Assembly (NCBI RefSeq): GCF_020497125.1 | Contig: NC_059075.1 | Location: 27,192,003-27,256,002 of the forward strand | Reading direction: 5' to 3' | DNA: 64,000 bases | Origin: Mauremys mutica | Taxonomy: Eukaryota; Chordata; Testudines; Geoemydidae | In this document: positions 22,812 to 34,055 of the stretch, one piece after another | Position numbering within the stretch: position 1 is the first letter of the stretch | Layout: every line of letters begins with the position of its first letter | The notes under the pieces: generated by a model | What the model was told of the DNA's origin: nothing | Databases searched by the model: none | Seen by the model: the letters and a program-made list of their open reading frames with translations, nothing else | Position numbers and translations under genes: made by a program

Positions 22812-23905
22812 TGTGTAGCCTGGGACTGTGGGACCGCTGTGCCCCCTGAACTTTCTCCAGCCTGGCTAGTGACCAGCAGCAAACCCCACCAAGCACTGTG
22901 ATCACTCAGCACAACAGCATGGGGAGCCCCACACCCAGCTATATTGCATGAATGCTCCCAGAGCCACTCATGAATCACACAGAGAAAGGCACCAGAGTCA
23001 AATCCTCCCAGCATTGTACCTCAGGAATATACCGTCTTGCACTGCTTAAGACAAGCAATGCAGATTTATTAATCGGTTCACCACTTCAGCGATGGAAAGT
23101 GGATGTACACCAGCCTTTGCAAGACCTGAGATTTGCCACGCACTTCATATAAACTCACTGGTAAAGATAAAGAGTTAAACAAATTTATTGACTATAAACG
23201 ACAGATTTTAATTGATATTAAGTGATAGACAAAAAGTCAGTGTTAGTTACCAAAAGAAATAAAATATAACTGTGCAGTCTAAACTCTCAACCCTATTAGA
23301 CTGGGCAACAACTAGTTTAAGCAGTTTTTCTCACCCACTGGATGCTGCAGTCCTTAGTATACAGATTAGCCCAGATTTCAAGGGTAAAATCTTCTCTGTT
23401 GGAGTCTTGTCTTCTTCTCAGTGTCTTAGTTGCTTGCAGCATAGGTGGGGGCAGAAGAAGGGCCCAGTATGTGTTCACTCTGTCTGTTTTATAGACGTGT
23501 GCTTGGAAAGCACCAGTCCAGGCATGTCTGGGTGGGCCTTGAGCAATTCCTCTGGTGTGGCCTCATGCAGGTGAGTCACTGCATCATAGCTCCCTTGCTG
23601 GACAATGGCTGTTGATGGGTTGATTGATACCCCACCTGGGTGTTATCTACTTTCCTTGCTGTTATCCCTGGGGAGCTGTCTGATTCCCCAACTTGCAGCA
23701 TGTTTTAGTGACAACCATACAACACAATTCTCATAACTTCACATGCATTGGTGATATACACACATGGATAGAGAAATGACTTTCATCCAATCATAACCTT
23801 TTTCCTGATACCTTACAAGACATGCTTTTTATGTAAGATCACAATTATATAAAAATGAGGAATATGGGGGTTCCAGGATGCTCCCCCAAGGCATAGACTG
23901 TCACA
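22812..23905 (-). mobile_element. Solo-LTR-like unit, minus strand
   Basis: Read on the minus strand it begins TGTGACAGTC and ends GGCTACACA, about 1.1 kb. A TATAAAAC box lies at about 23486-23496 and AATAAA signals at about 23065 and 23185, in the correct order for U3-R-U5. No coding capacity. I see no convincing flanking duplication, so either the copy is old or the ends are slightly off. A turtle endogenous-retrovirus LTR is the likely class. Confidence 0.65.
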
Positions 23906-25778
23906 AGTAGTTATTGGGGTAGTGCCCATTTTGGGCTGGGTGCTTGGAAATACCCAAATAGGGTCTGAGCTCTCAGATACTCACAATCTGAACGTAAACT
24001 CAGAAATAAGATATACCCTTGAGAGTAAAGATTTGCAGATCAACCCAAGCACACAAGGCCTATATATACATTTCCGATCATGAACTACCAAGCTTTTACA
24101 GATCAAAGAAATTAACCATAAGTATATAGAAGACAAGATTTTGAAATGAATAGACATATTGGACCTTGTCCTTCATGTTACCTTAGTTGAGGTTTCAAAT
24201 CTGAAAATAGTTGGTAAAATGACCTATGAAGACAGCAGCTAGAGAGAGTTCAAACCATTCTTGTGATGAGCCAGTTTTTCTGTTGTCAATTTCACTGGAC
24301 ATAGGCTATGCACATTCAGAAAAATTGCTCTGGAATCAAGGGATTTTTCTTTTCCTCAGCTCCATTCTCTTAGTGAAGATATAAGGCTTGTGCTTTAGCA
24401 GTTCACAGTGTAAGAGCATTGAGAGCATCTATACAGCTCTCTGGCAATTCTAACTTGTCATGGACATTCAGCTGTGTGGGTCATCTACATATCTGCAATG
24501 ATGTGAGACTCCATCGGAAAACTCCAAATCACCTCTTCAATGCTAGTGCACAAACAGTGAAGCTTTGCTTGCACTGGCTGAGGGGGACAATCCGTGTCCA
24601 CTTGTGGAGGGAAGCTGGGGCTCAAGGATGAGGAAAATTCTGCTTTGGTAGCAGCGCACCCCACAGAATAATTATGGCCCCAAATTTGGAGTTATTGATA
24701 AAGAACACCCACTAGGCAAAAGACTGTCAATCTAGATGGCTGTCTGGGAAGGGCCCATTCAGATTAATGAGCCATTAGGAAAAAAACTACAGGCCTTAGA
24801 AGTTTATCTCCCACTGGGGAGCCTTCCTGAGGATGCTAGAAACAGTCTCTGTCTCATGGCTGCTATGACACTACAGGGCCATGTGATCAGGTCACCTGGT
24901 GCTGGATTCCATCTTGGGATACCTGTGTTTTTCCACTGACTGGCATGGGAACCAAGCTTGGAAACAAATGGTTTCCACCATATGCAAAGGTTCTTCACTG
25001 ACTCCTTGCCCAAAGAGATTCCTAAAAACACCTGAGGAACAAAGATTGTACTAGGGGAAAGTGCTGGACCCAGGCTAAAGGGATTTTTAGACTGTGAATG
25101 AAACACCTGGGGATTCCAACCTGTAAATTACTGAAGCTTGGCCCTTAAGAATCTCTGCAGCCTGCTTGAATCATCATTCAGGGTGAGAATTTGCTACTCA
25201 TATTCAATCTTTTCAGTATATTAAGCTTAGTTTGTGTGTTTTGTTTATTTGCAGGTAATCTGCTTTGATCTGTTTGCTATCCCTTATAATCACTTAACAT
25301 CTATCTTTTGTAGTTAATACATTTTTTTGCTTTGTCTAAAGCCAGTGACTATGGAAATCATAACTTGCAGTGGAAAGCTGTTGCATATCTTTCTCCACAT
25401 TGAGGGAGGGGGCAAATTTCATAGCTTACGCTGTACAGTTTTCTGTGCAGCACAAGATGGTATAATTTGGGGTTTACACTCCAGAGCGGGGTGCATACTT
25501 AGGAACTGGGAGGTGCCTTAGCTGTGCCTTTCCATGCAGGGGCTGTGTAAAGAACCTGTGTGTATGTAACTGCAGCTGGGTGTGTCCCTACCTGTATGTG
25601 TGCTGGTTAAAGTGCAGACTGGTCACAGTGGTACAGTGTAAAGGGAGCCCAGGGGGGCTCAGTGATCCTGCCCTTTCAGTGGGACAAGTCCCTCATCTTC
25701 CTCTGCATGGGCAGGAGTGGCAAACCAAGCCCCCTTTAACCTCTTTCTCCTTCAATGGAAACATTCAGCGTGTTACGC
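23906..25778. other. No gene recognised
   Basis: Non-coding, moderately AT-rich. Frames of 60-100 codons at 24419-25783 overlap on opposite strands and carry no motif. Confidence 0.4.
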
Positions 25779-26145
25779 TGTGACAGAGAGCTAGCTGTAG
25801 CACGGAGAAGGCTACAGGCACAACTGGAGCCAATTAACCTGTTTCTAGTGGGGATTACTAATCCTTGGTGGTAACTGTTGGGTTAATGAGGTAATTGGTT
25901 CAGTAACTGGGCGGATATATATTTGGGAAGAACAGAGAGCTCAGAGGTTGAGCCGGGTGGAGAGAGAAGCTGGGTGGAAGGTGGCTTCTCCTGTGTATAT
26001 GTACTATGCCCTGCCCTGTTTGAAAACAGAGGATTAAAGATACATGTGGTGGAAAAGAAATAGACTGTATTTGTTTGTGGCTGGGGACCACGAAAGCAGA
26101 CTAGACATTGCTGCTCAGTGGGTAGTTGATGAAGTGCCTGTGACA
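25779..26145 (+). mobile_element. Short solo-LTR-like unit
   Basis: About 367 bp beginning TGTGACAG and ending CTGTGACA, with a TATA-like ggatatatattt at about 25913 and a gattaaagata polyadenylation-like signal at about 26033, in plus orientation. No clear target duplication. Class inferred from layout. Confidence 0.5.
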
Positions 26146-27316
26146 TGCTCCTTCTATTTAAATCCTGGTCCTGTTCTGACACCAGTATCACTCCTCTGCT
26201 AATCTTTAGCAGATGTGAGGGCCTTATAGGTTAGCTTCCTACTGGAGAAGAAATCAGTGACATGGAGGCTGGATGTATTCTAAATGTAATTTGCTTTATT
26301 TATAATACATCCCCAAGTCCTGGAACAGAGGTGGTCAAACAGCATGCAGGCAATGCCTTCTTTCAGGGACCCCAGCCCAACACCAATGCTTCGTTCCCAT
26401 GGAGCAGCTTTGGCTCAAGAATTGTCTGTAATCAGAGACTGAGGCAGAGATTAAACTCTCTGTCTGCTCCCAGCTCGTCTACCAGAGACCAGTATAACAA
26501 AAACGAACAAGAACACAGCATATTTTTCAAAGGCTTGACATTTGCTCACATGCCAAGAAAAAGTATGTAGAAGATTGTGTAATTGTGCCACCTGTTGATT
26601 CCTGCCATAACAACAGGACACACAGTGAGCATCATTCATAAAGCATTTTCTCCATTAGGGTGTGGATTACTTGAATATAAAACAACACATCCCTTACATG
26701 TGTTATTCCTATGTAAGGTAGAATGGGGCCCACTGTTTTTACTCCTTTATTAACCGCATAGAGTGTTCTGGCAGATGCTCATCTTTGAACTAAATGTGTG
26801 AGTAGGATCTCTGAACCATGGGCCTGGTCTAAGGTAAGTCTTTCCATTGACTTGAATGGTATTTGGCTCAAACCCTGTCTAGGTATGTGGGTGGTGCAGT
26901 CCTCTTTCCTAGCCACTCCTGCAGTGGGAGGCAGAGTGGTCTTTGCTTAAAAGCAGATGAACGTTGCCTCCTATGGCTCACTCATGCTGCTGGTACTGCT
27001 TTGTGTTCATGTCCTCTGGGCACTCAATACTGTGGTAATTCACAATGGAATAACTGCACAGATTTCCCTAGCACTGCAGCTATTAACCTTCTACATGACA
27101 GTTTCTCACTTGAAACCATTTGTAACCCAATGCAAGGTATTTCAAATGCCATCTTCACTCCTTTCTCACTTCCCTTGTTCTTTTACTAGAGAAAGATCCA
27201 CACCAAAGCCCAGGTCTAACCAACTCAGAATCTGAGGTGTTCAGACTCCAGATCTCTTGATCCTACTTATTTAAAAAAAAATCTTATGGGGTAAATAATG
27301 AAGGGATAGGAATGTC
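26146..27316. other. No gene recognised
   Basis: Non-coding. Two overlapping plus frames at 26863-27235 look hydrophobic but are mutual shadows and contain no known domain. Confidence 0.4.
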
Positions 27317-28059
27317 ATTTATTTACATTTGTTGTTTGCAGTGTTGTAGTCGTGTTGGTCCCAGGATTGTTGTCTCATTACACCAATCTGTAGTCCACTA
27401 ACCCTTCTTTGCCCTATGACTGCAGACAGGGCCGGCTCCAGAGCCCAGCGGGGCAAGCACCCGCCTGGGGCGGACCTGCCGCAGTCATGCCTGCGGGAGG
27501 TCCACCGGAGCCCCGGGAGCAGCGGACCTGCCGCTGGCATGACTGCGGAGGGGACGCTCGGCCGGCGGCTCCCGTGGACCTCCCGCAGGCATGACTGCGG
27601 ACGGTTCGCTGGTCCCGCGGCTCGGCTGGACCTCCCGCAGGCATGCCTGCGGCAGCTCAACCGGAGCCGCCGGACCAGCGAACCGCCCGCAGCTGCGGGA
27701 GGTCCAGCCGAGCCGCGCGACCAGCGGACCCTCCGCAGTCATGCCCGCGGGAGGTCCGCTGCTCCCGCGGCTCGGGGGCGCCTCCCGGGCATGACTGCTT
27801 GGGGCGGCCAAATTTGTAGAGCCGCCCCTGACTGCAGAGTTGTGAAGTGCCCACTTTATCTTGAATGGTTTCTTCCAACGTGTGTTAACTCCTTATGCTT
27901 AAAAATCTGTTCCACTTTGTATTTCACTGTGACACTCCCAGTACTTTTACCAGACCCGAAGAAGAGCTCTGTGTAGCTTGAAAGCTTGTCTTTCACCAAC
28001 AGAATTTGGTCCAATAAAAGGTATTACTTGACCCACCTTGTCTCTCATTTATTTACATT
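27317..28059 (+). mobile_element. Penelope-like element split by a MITE
   Basis: Perfect 13-bp duplications ATTTATTTACATT flank it (27317-27329 and 28047-28059). The 5' part carries gtagtcgtgttggtccc, parallel to gtagccgtgttagtctg in the other family. The 3' part carries ccgaagaag, a small hairpin (27964-27979), gaaagcttgtc, then ggtccaataaaag and ccaccttgtctctc at the end. A hAT MITE (27427-27830) interrupts the middle. No reverse transcriptase remains. Penelope-like classification is inference from the structure. Confidence 0.7.
27419..27838. mobile_element. GC-rich palindromic hAT-type MITE
   Basis: A 404-bp element at 27427-27830 with perfect 8-bp duplications ACTGCAGA (27419-27426 and 27831-27838). 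Ends cagggccggctcc and agagccgcccctg. The interior is very GC- and CpG-rich, and about 27603-27639 pairs with 27694-27730 as a long imperfect inverted repeat. It generates a 186-codon plus frame and several minus frames that are artefacts. Confidence 0.88.
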
Positions 28060-29800
28060 AAAATATTCAACCTGAGTTCGCTAATGTGAGGTAGTTAACC
28101 TGAGTTAAGAACATCCTTTTTTTTTTTTTGCAGTGTAGACACACCCTTTGAATTCCCACTTCCCAGGATGCTTTGCTATTAGGGAAGCAGTTGGAAATAT
28201 TATGAAAGATTTTGTCATTCATGGCTGTGCAGTGAGTTCTCATGTTTAGAGCTGGTTGGAATTTTTCAATGGAACGTTTCCATTGGAAAATGCTGATTCA
28301 TCAAAAACAAGACTTTTTGTGGAAACATATTGGTTTTGATTAAATTTTCATGAGGAAGATTCCTGAGGATGGAGTGTTTTGATCACAGAGAGAGCAAGGT
28401 CCAGAATAACCAATAGTCCAGTGGTTAGGGCACTCACCATTACAGAATGAGAACAAACGTCAAAACATCGCCATTTTTTTGTGAAACAGAATTCTTGTTT
28501 TCTGGCCATTGTGACTCACTAAGGTAAGTGTAGCACAACCAGAGTCATGGACTTTCCTATATTTCCCTTCACTAATGCTGGTGCATTTCTAAATGCAGTC
28601 ATTTTTCAGAATGTAAGACATGTGAGTAATAACATGTCAGAGTTTTAAATGGCTTTTGAGCCTTTTTGGCCTCATTTGGACAGGAATCTGTGTCTGAGAG
28701 CAGCCAGCACACATGCACTGCGCATTACACATTGCAGCCGTGTTTAAACTTTTACTGATTGAAAAAAAACATTTCTTTGTTCACTGTCTAAACTGGATCA
28801 AAGAATTGTTGTTTCCTGTCTCCTATTACTTTTATTGTAACCTTTAGAATTTTTTGTGTCACACTCAGAGGAGGAGAGTGATTCCAATGAAAGATTCATT
28901 CTGAGGATCATATACAGAAAGCCTATATTTAGGGGAGATTGTTGAACCAACACATTCTATTGGCATCTACTGATCATTAGGCAGCTTATACTGAGCTGTA
29001 GGGCCTATGCTACAGATTCACACATAGTGGGCCTGCTTTTCTACTGCTTTGCACCTTCTGTACTCATTTAAAGTTGTGTCGAGTGCATTGTGATTGGGTA
29101 GCATTCCACACAGATATAAAGGCTTTACAAGGCATGGGCACTAGAAAGAAAGATGTCCAGTGACTTCTGCATTATAGTGTATGATGTGAAGGGTTAAGAG
29201 CACTCCTTTGTATACAGTTTCATAATGTAACTGGTCATTGCCTTTCATCTAAGATGCTTACATATAATACATTTGTTTATACCTTATGCTTATACAGGCA
29301 CTCAGATAAAATGAATTAGGACTTTCTTATAAAGCGTTCATGTCATCTGAGGATCTAAAAGCACTTAACAATCATTATCTGAACCTCAGAACATTTCTAT
29401 CAAGTTGGTAAACTGAGACATGTTAACCTCTTTGCTTATCTATTTGTTTAAGTTACTTGTCCAAAGTTTACAGAATTCAAGTAGCAGAACTGAGAAAAGA
29501 TCCCAGAAGTCTCAGACTGATACCCGAATCATTAGAAATCATATTCCTTCCTAATAAAGGTCTTGTGAAGCTTTTATGATCTTCCACATAACATTATTGC
29601 TACAGTATAACAAAATGATGGACAATATCATGTTCTTTATTAAGATCCTCTTCAAAATCCACTTGTGACAATTGGATCACTTATTCTATGCCCAGTAAAA
29701 CAAAGTTTCCTGCATACATACATAATTTCAAACACAGTTCTTAGCCTACTTAGATTTCCATACACATACAGCTATGTGTCAATGTACAGTAATGGCTGAG
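28060..29800. other. No gene recognised
   Basis: AT-rich non-coding DNA. About 28250-28500 and 29330-29530 contain fragments resembling dispersed aaaattttt-type and MIR-like repeats, too decayed to bound. Confidence 0.4.
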
Positions 29801-29819
29801 AACTTAAATGAGAAATAAT

Positions 29820-30365
29820 AATACTTAACACTTTTATATAGTGACTTACAAACATTAACTAATGAATATTAATCACTGCCCAATGAGAGAATAAACAAAT
29901 GTTATCCTTATTTTACAGCTGTGGAAGCAGAAAGAGAGGTTACGTTATTGGGCCGCAAACCACACAAGGAGTGAATGGTGTATAGACAGGAAGGGTAGCC
30001 CAGTAACTAGTGTGATAGCCTGGGTCTTGGAAGACCCAGAGTGAATTTGCTGCTCTTGCTACAGATTTCCTGAGTGCCTTGGACATGTTATGTAGGCCCA
30101 GATTTTAAAGATCTTTAGGTGTTGCTCTGCCCAGCATTGAGGTAATTTAGATGGCTAAGATACTCAGGACTTGCAATGCTGAGCAGAACAGCACCTAAAT
30201 AACTATAAAAAGCGAATCTTGACCTCTTTGTGCCTCAGTTTGCCATCTGTAAAATGGGATGACAGAGAAGTACTATCTCACAAGAAGATTGTGAGAATAC
30301 ATACATGAAAGTTTGTGAGGTGCTCAAATACTGTGGTAACAGAGGCTATATAAGAGCTGAAACAG
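29820..30365 (+). mobile_element. MIR-like SINE fragments
   Basis: Contains a decayed tRNA-like head (cccagtaactagtgtgatag, gcctgggtcttggaagaccc) and the SINE core tttgtgcctcagtttgccatctgtaaaatggg near 30220-30255, ending in gtgaggtgctcaaatactgt. An inserted or duplicated segment separates head from core. A second fragment in the opposite orientation lies at about 29830-29950. Confidence 0.6.
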
Positions 30366-32260
30366 ACAGTGTAAGAGCCTAGAATAGAACTCCCAGTCCT
30401 GTGCCCATTATGTACTGTTCATGGCTTTTATTTATATGACCAATAGTAAAACTGTGTTGATCCTGCTCACGTTTTTCTCCATGAACTTGGTGGACAACAA
30501 ACATAAGCTTATTGAGATGATAATAGGGCTCTGCAGTTATTATGGGCAAAATTCTGCCTTCACTTTCTCTAAGCAACCTCACTAATGCTGCTTTGATATG
30601 ATAGACTGTAATGGTTTCCAAAGGCTTATGGCAGAAAGTTGTGTGGTCTTTAGTGATGTCAGTGAGGATGCTAAAAAACCCAGAAATATTTTTTCTTATC
30701 ATTAGAGATGGCCAAAATGATTCAAGTTTTGGGCAAAGGTTCAGGGAAGTTCTTATTTTACCAGAAACAAACCCAATCCCAAAGAGTTCTTAAGGTTCAA
30801 AAACGGGTAGCATTTTTCCTGTTGTTTTAAAAATAATAATTTTTCCCACCTCTGCATCATACTTCTTTGGAAATTCTTCCTCTCACAAACCTGCCATGCT
30901 GCTTTTCCTTTTATCTAAGAAGGTAATCAGAGAAGAAAACTTTCTATTTTGATGTAAGGCTAGGGTGTCCTTCAGTATTCTTTCATTTAGAGCTAGTCCG
31001 AACTTGGTATAGCCATCCCATAGGAAATTTTGACATTTCAATATTTCCTGTGAAATGAAATTTTCAAGAACAATTTGTTTTCAGTCAGTCAAAAAGTTCT
31101 GTTTTGGTAAAACTGAAACATTTCAGTCTGATTTTGACTTTTTTATTATATTATGGTTTATAATATAATATCAAACAAAATAAATTTGTAAACAATAAGC
31201 TAAGAAACAAAAAATTGAAAATATTGCATTGCACCCTTCTTGAAACAGTTTAAATTTTTTTAAAATGAAATTTTGTCAGAATTGAAATATTCCCACAGCG
31301 CGTTTTACATTTGTTTTAAAAAAAAAGGGCATATTCTGAGGGAAAAGGTTTCCATCAGAAAATTTTGAACCTGCTTTGCTTTCACTGTAATTTAGGGCCA
31401 TTCTACTTATGCTTCTCATAATATGCATCTTGGCTCCCTATAAGTAAATAACATTAGCTACTGCATAAGGGCTTGAGCCTGCAAGCTGTTGAGCACTTAC
31501 TGAAAAAGGCTGAATGTCATCAATTGACTTCAGCTGCACCCTAATGTCCAGAGCCCAGTTCTGCAAAGGGCTGAGCACACATCTCCAGTGTTAGCACAAT
31601 TCAGCAGCTGCTAACATAATCACTCTGTGCAGCTCCAGACTCATTTTGCAGTGTGGCTGCTCTCACTTGAGCTAGGCTTACTCATGAGAAGTTAACTCAT
31701 GTAGCTAAGTTAACTCAATAGTGCGGATATCGCCTATATTACATGATAAAGAATGTGCTCATGCATTCCTTAATCATTCAGATCTTCCACTACCGTCAGT
31801 TTGATTTCAAAGACATGGTTTTCTCTATTATACTCCTGTTTTTAATTTTTTATGAGTATGCCCCATGCATATCTAATCTGTATTCTCGTGTATTAATTAT
31901 ACAGCACCACAGATGTGAATTATTCTTTACAGACAGGTATAAAATACAGGTCTTTGCTCCTGAACAGCTTACATTCTACATTGTCAGCTACATTCATTCA
32001 CCCAAATTGTGCTCTCAGTTACACCTGTGCAACCCCTTGTTGCTGGGGGTTACCCAGATGTAAAAGACTAGAAATTGTCCCACTCTAGGGAATAGAGGGT
32101 TACATTCCATTCCATTCCACGCCACCAAAGTCAGAGCAATCCCCAAAAGGTATAACCTGGCAATCATGTAAACAGCAATTTTTGGATTGGAGCATTTGGA
32201 ACACCTTATTGACCAAAGGGGGAAAATAATGTGGACAGTAAACATCAATTTAAATTGAAA
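30366..32260. other. No gene recognised
   Basis: Non-coding sequence between the MIR-like fragments and the SINE downstream of BDKRB2. The 107-codon minus frame at 30379-30702 has no family signature I recognise and I do not call it a gene. A short ATTCC repeat is at about 32102-32117. Confidence 0.4.
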
Positions 32261-32446
32261 GGGGGGAGGGATAGCTCAGTGGTTTGAGCATTGGCCTGCT
32301 AAAGCCAGGGTTGTGAGCTTAATCCTTGAGGGGGCCATTTAGGGATCTGGGGCAAAAATCTGTCTCAGGATTGGTCCTGCCTGGAGCAGGGGGTTGGATT
32401 AGATGACCTCCTGAGGACCCTTCCAACCATGATATTCTGGGATCTT
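32261..32446 (+). mobile_element. Cry-type tRNA-derived SINE
   Basis: tRNA-like head with an A-box region tagctcagtggtttgagca and a degenerate B-box gggttgtgagcttaatcc. It is followed by a tail, ggattggtcctgcc ... ttggattagatgacctcctg ... ccatgatattctgggatctt, that matches the CR1 3' end at 15440-15540. This layout is the turtle (cryptodiran) Pol III SINE. It lies in the 3' flank of BDKRB2 in the antisense orientation to the gene. Confidence 0.92.
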
Positions 32447-32512
32447 AATGATCCTATAAGACCTTCCATTCACTATAGTCTCATTTGAAAATGTTCCTTA
32501 TATTAAAAATGT

Positions 32513-32518
32513 TTTATT
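32513..32518 (-). other. Candidate polyadenylation signal of BDKRB2
   Basis: AATAAA on the minus strand, about 380 bp downstream of the BDKRB2 stop codon and before the SINE. A plausible proximal cleavage signal. Other sites further downstream cannot be excluded without transcripts. Confidence 0.35.
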
Positions 32519-32895
32519 TCAAATGTATGGGTACGGTGGTTAGCTTCATAATACTGACAGTAGCTATTATAAAATGGCTTTACTTAGAGAACTATATTCT
32601 GACATCAGACACTTATCTTCGTTAGCAATATAAATATTTAAAAAGATAGTGTGTCAAATATACTTCAGCCATGAATATATAAATATATCATGAAATGTGA
32701 TTCAGTTATGAAAAATGTTGTCCATTAGCTGGTAGAAATAGATGTCTACATGGAGTTTTGTATTGAGATCAGCTCCCCGAGCTTTCATGCATAATGAATG
32801 CAGCCAGGGCACACAATGGGGTGCCATAATAGATGGATATTAGGAACTGATATGTTGAAAGGTTTTCTTGTAACTTTGCAATAAGCAAAACTGTG

Positions 32896-34029
32896 CTATC
32901 GTGCTAATGAAGAAGCAGACTTTTTCTTTGGGCATTCAGTCGAAATGGACGTTCTCAGAGTGTCCAAAGAATTCTCCATCCGGATGGACTCTGATTTGTT
33001 GCATATCCTAGGCAGGCAGCATTTGTAGAGTTCCCTGGATTTCTTTCTGAAATGCTTGCCTACAATGACATACAATATTGGGTTAAGGCAGCTGTTGCTA
33101 TAAGCACAGTATGTAGCTACCTGGGTCACCAGCTCACTGATATCTTTAGTAATGCAGTCAGAAATGATGCCTACCTGAATTAGTATGTCAATGAATGTGG
33201 TAATCTGGAAAGGAAGCCAGCAAATGATAAACAGCAAAAGGACAGCAAGGACCAAGATGGTGGCTCTCTTCTCAGTCTGGATTTCTGAGAGTCTTTGTAT
33301 TTTGTTGTCTCGTAAGGCTTTGATTATTTGAATAGTACAATAGGTAATTACACAGAGTGGGATCAAAAAGCCCACAGTATTCAGCAAAATGTGTGTTGCA
33401 ATTGTCCAGTGTGTGGATGGATAATGAAGAATGCAGGCTCTGTCCTTGATGTCTTCCACATAACTGACAGACCTGAACACTAGAACAGGAGAACATATGA
33501 CCAATGCAGACACCCAGATGATAAGGCTGTTCCATTTGGCACATGTACCTCGTCGCATACGTCCAAGAGACATGGTTTTCACCAGGGCCAGGTAGCGATC
33601 GATGCTCACCATCATCAAAAAATAAATGCTAGAATATAAGTTCATGTAAATGATTGCATTAACAGCCTTGCAAAGGAAAGTGCCAAAAGGCCACTTAAAC
33701 TTATTAGCGATATTAATGGCCCAGAAAGGTAAACCGCAAATTAACATCAAGTCGGCAGCTGCCAGGTTTGCCAGATAAATTTCAGCCACCGTGCAGCGAC
33801 TCTTGTGGAAACACAAAACGCTGAGGACGAAGCCATTCTCTATCACTCCCAGGACAAAAATGACCCAGAGGAACATAGGCTGAAATGTATATAACCAATC
33901 CCATGCATCCAAAATAATACAGGTAGAGCTGCTGCTGTTTTCTGATGTGTTGTGTGAAAAAGACTGATTGATTCCAATCTTCCAGGTAGTCATACCACTG
34001 GAAATATTTTCTGCTGTGATGGAATCCAT
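32896..34029 (-). CDS. BDKRB2: Bradykinin B2 receptor
   Basis: A 377-residue class A GPCR in one exon, the receptor for bradykinin/kallidin that couples mainly through Gq to calcium release. The extracellular N-terminus carries four N-glycosylation sequons (Asn8, 21, 27, 31). Seven hydrophobic segments follow. Landmarks are LANLAAADL in TM2, Cys120 and Cys199 for the TM3-ECL2 disulfide, DRY at 144-146, CWLPFQ at 270-275 in TM6, and NPILY at 316-320 in TM7. Cys37 and Cys292 could form the second extracellular bridge known in B2. The tail has Cys337-Cys338, likely palmitoylated, and the conserved ENSLDTLRTSIS block with phosphorylatable Ser/Thr. The frame is open throughout. The start corresponds to the downstream Met used to number human B2 as 364 residues; an upstream exon could add residues. 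It is B2 not B1 because of the TM7-tail sequence and the VKTMSLGRMR second loop. Confidence 0.97.
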   Translation of the reverse strand: MDSITAENISSGMTTWKIGINQSFSHNTSENSSSSTCIILDAWDWLYTFQPMFLWVIFVLGVIENGFVLSVLCFHKSRCTVAEIYLANLAAADLMLICGLPFWAINIANKFKWPFGTFLCKAVNAIIYMNLYSSIYFLMMVSIDRYLALVKTMSLGRMRRGTCAKWNSLIIWVSALVICSPVLVFRSVSYVEDIKDRACILHYPSTHWTIATHILLNTVGFLIPLCVITYCTIQIIKALRDNKIQRLSEIQTEKRATILVLAVLLLFIICWLPFQITTFIDILIQVGIISDCITKDISELVTQVATYCAYSNSCLNPILYVIVGKHFRKKSRELYKCCLPRICNKSESIRMENSLDTLRTSISTECPKKKSASSLAR

Positions 34030-34055
34030 TTCTCTGCTGGAAAATAAAATGTGAA
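34030..34055 (-). other. Splice acceptor before the BDKRB2 coding exon
   Basis: On the minus strand a pyrimidine-rich run ending ttttccag (AG at 34038-34037) stands seven bases before the ATG. This fits the known gene structure, in which upstream exons carry mostly 5' untranslated sequence and the receptor body is in the last exon. If an upstream exon is coding, the frame entering here would read C-AGA-GAA-ATG. Confidence 0.65.

Noticed and set aside
30379..30702. 107-codon minus-strand open frame downstream of BDKRB2
   Set aside because: Looks protein-like by composition, but no domain, splice sites or conserved pattern is recognisable.
32261..32446. Possible tRNA gene (A- and B-box-like sequence)
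   Set aside because: The cloverleaf is incomplete and the CR1-like tail follows, so it is a SINE; the same applies at 38.2 and 50.1 kb.
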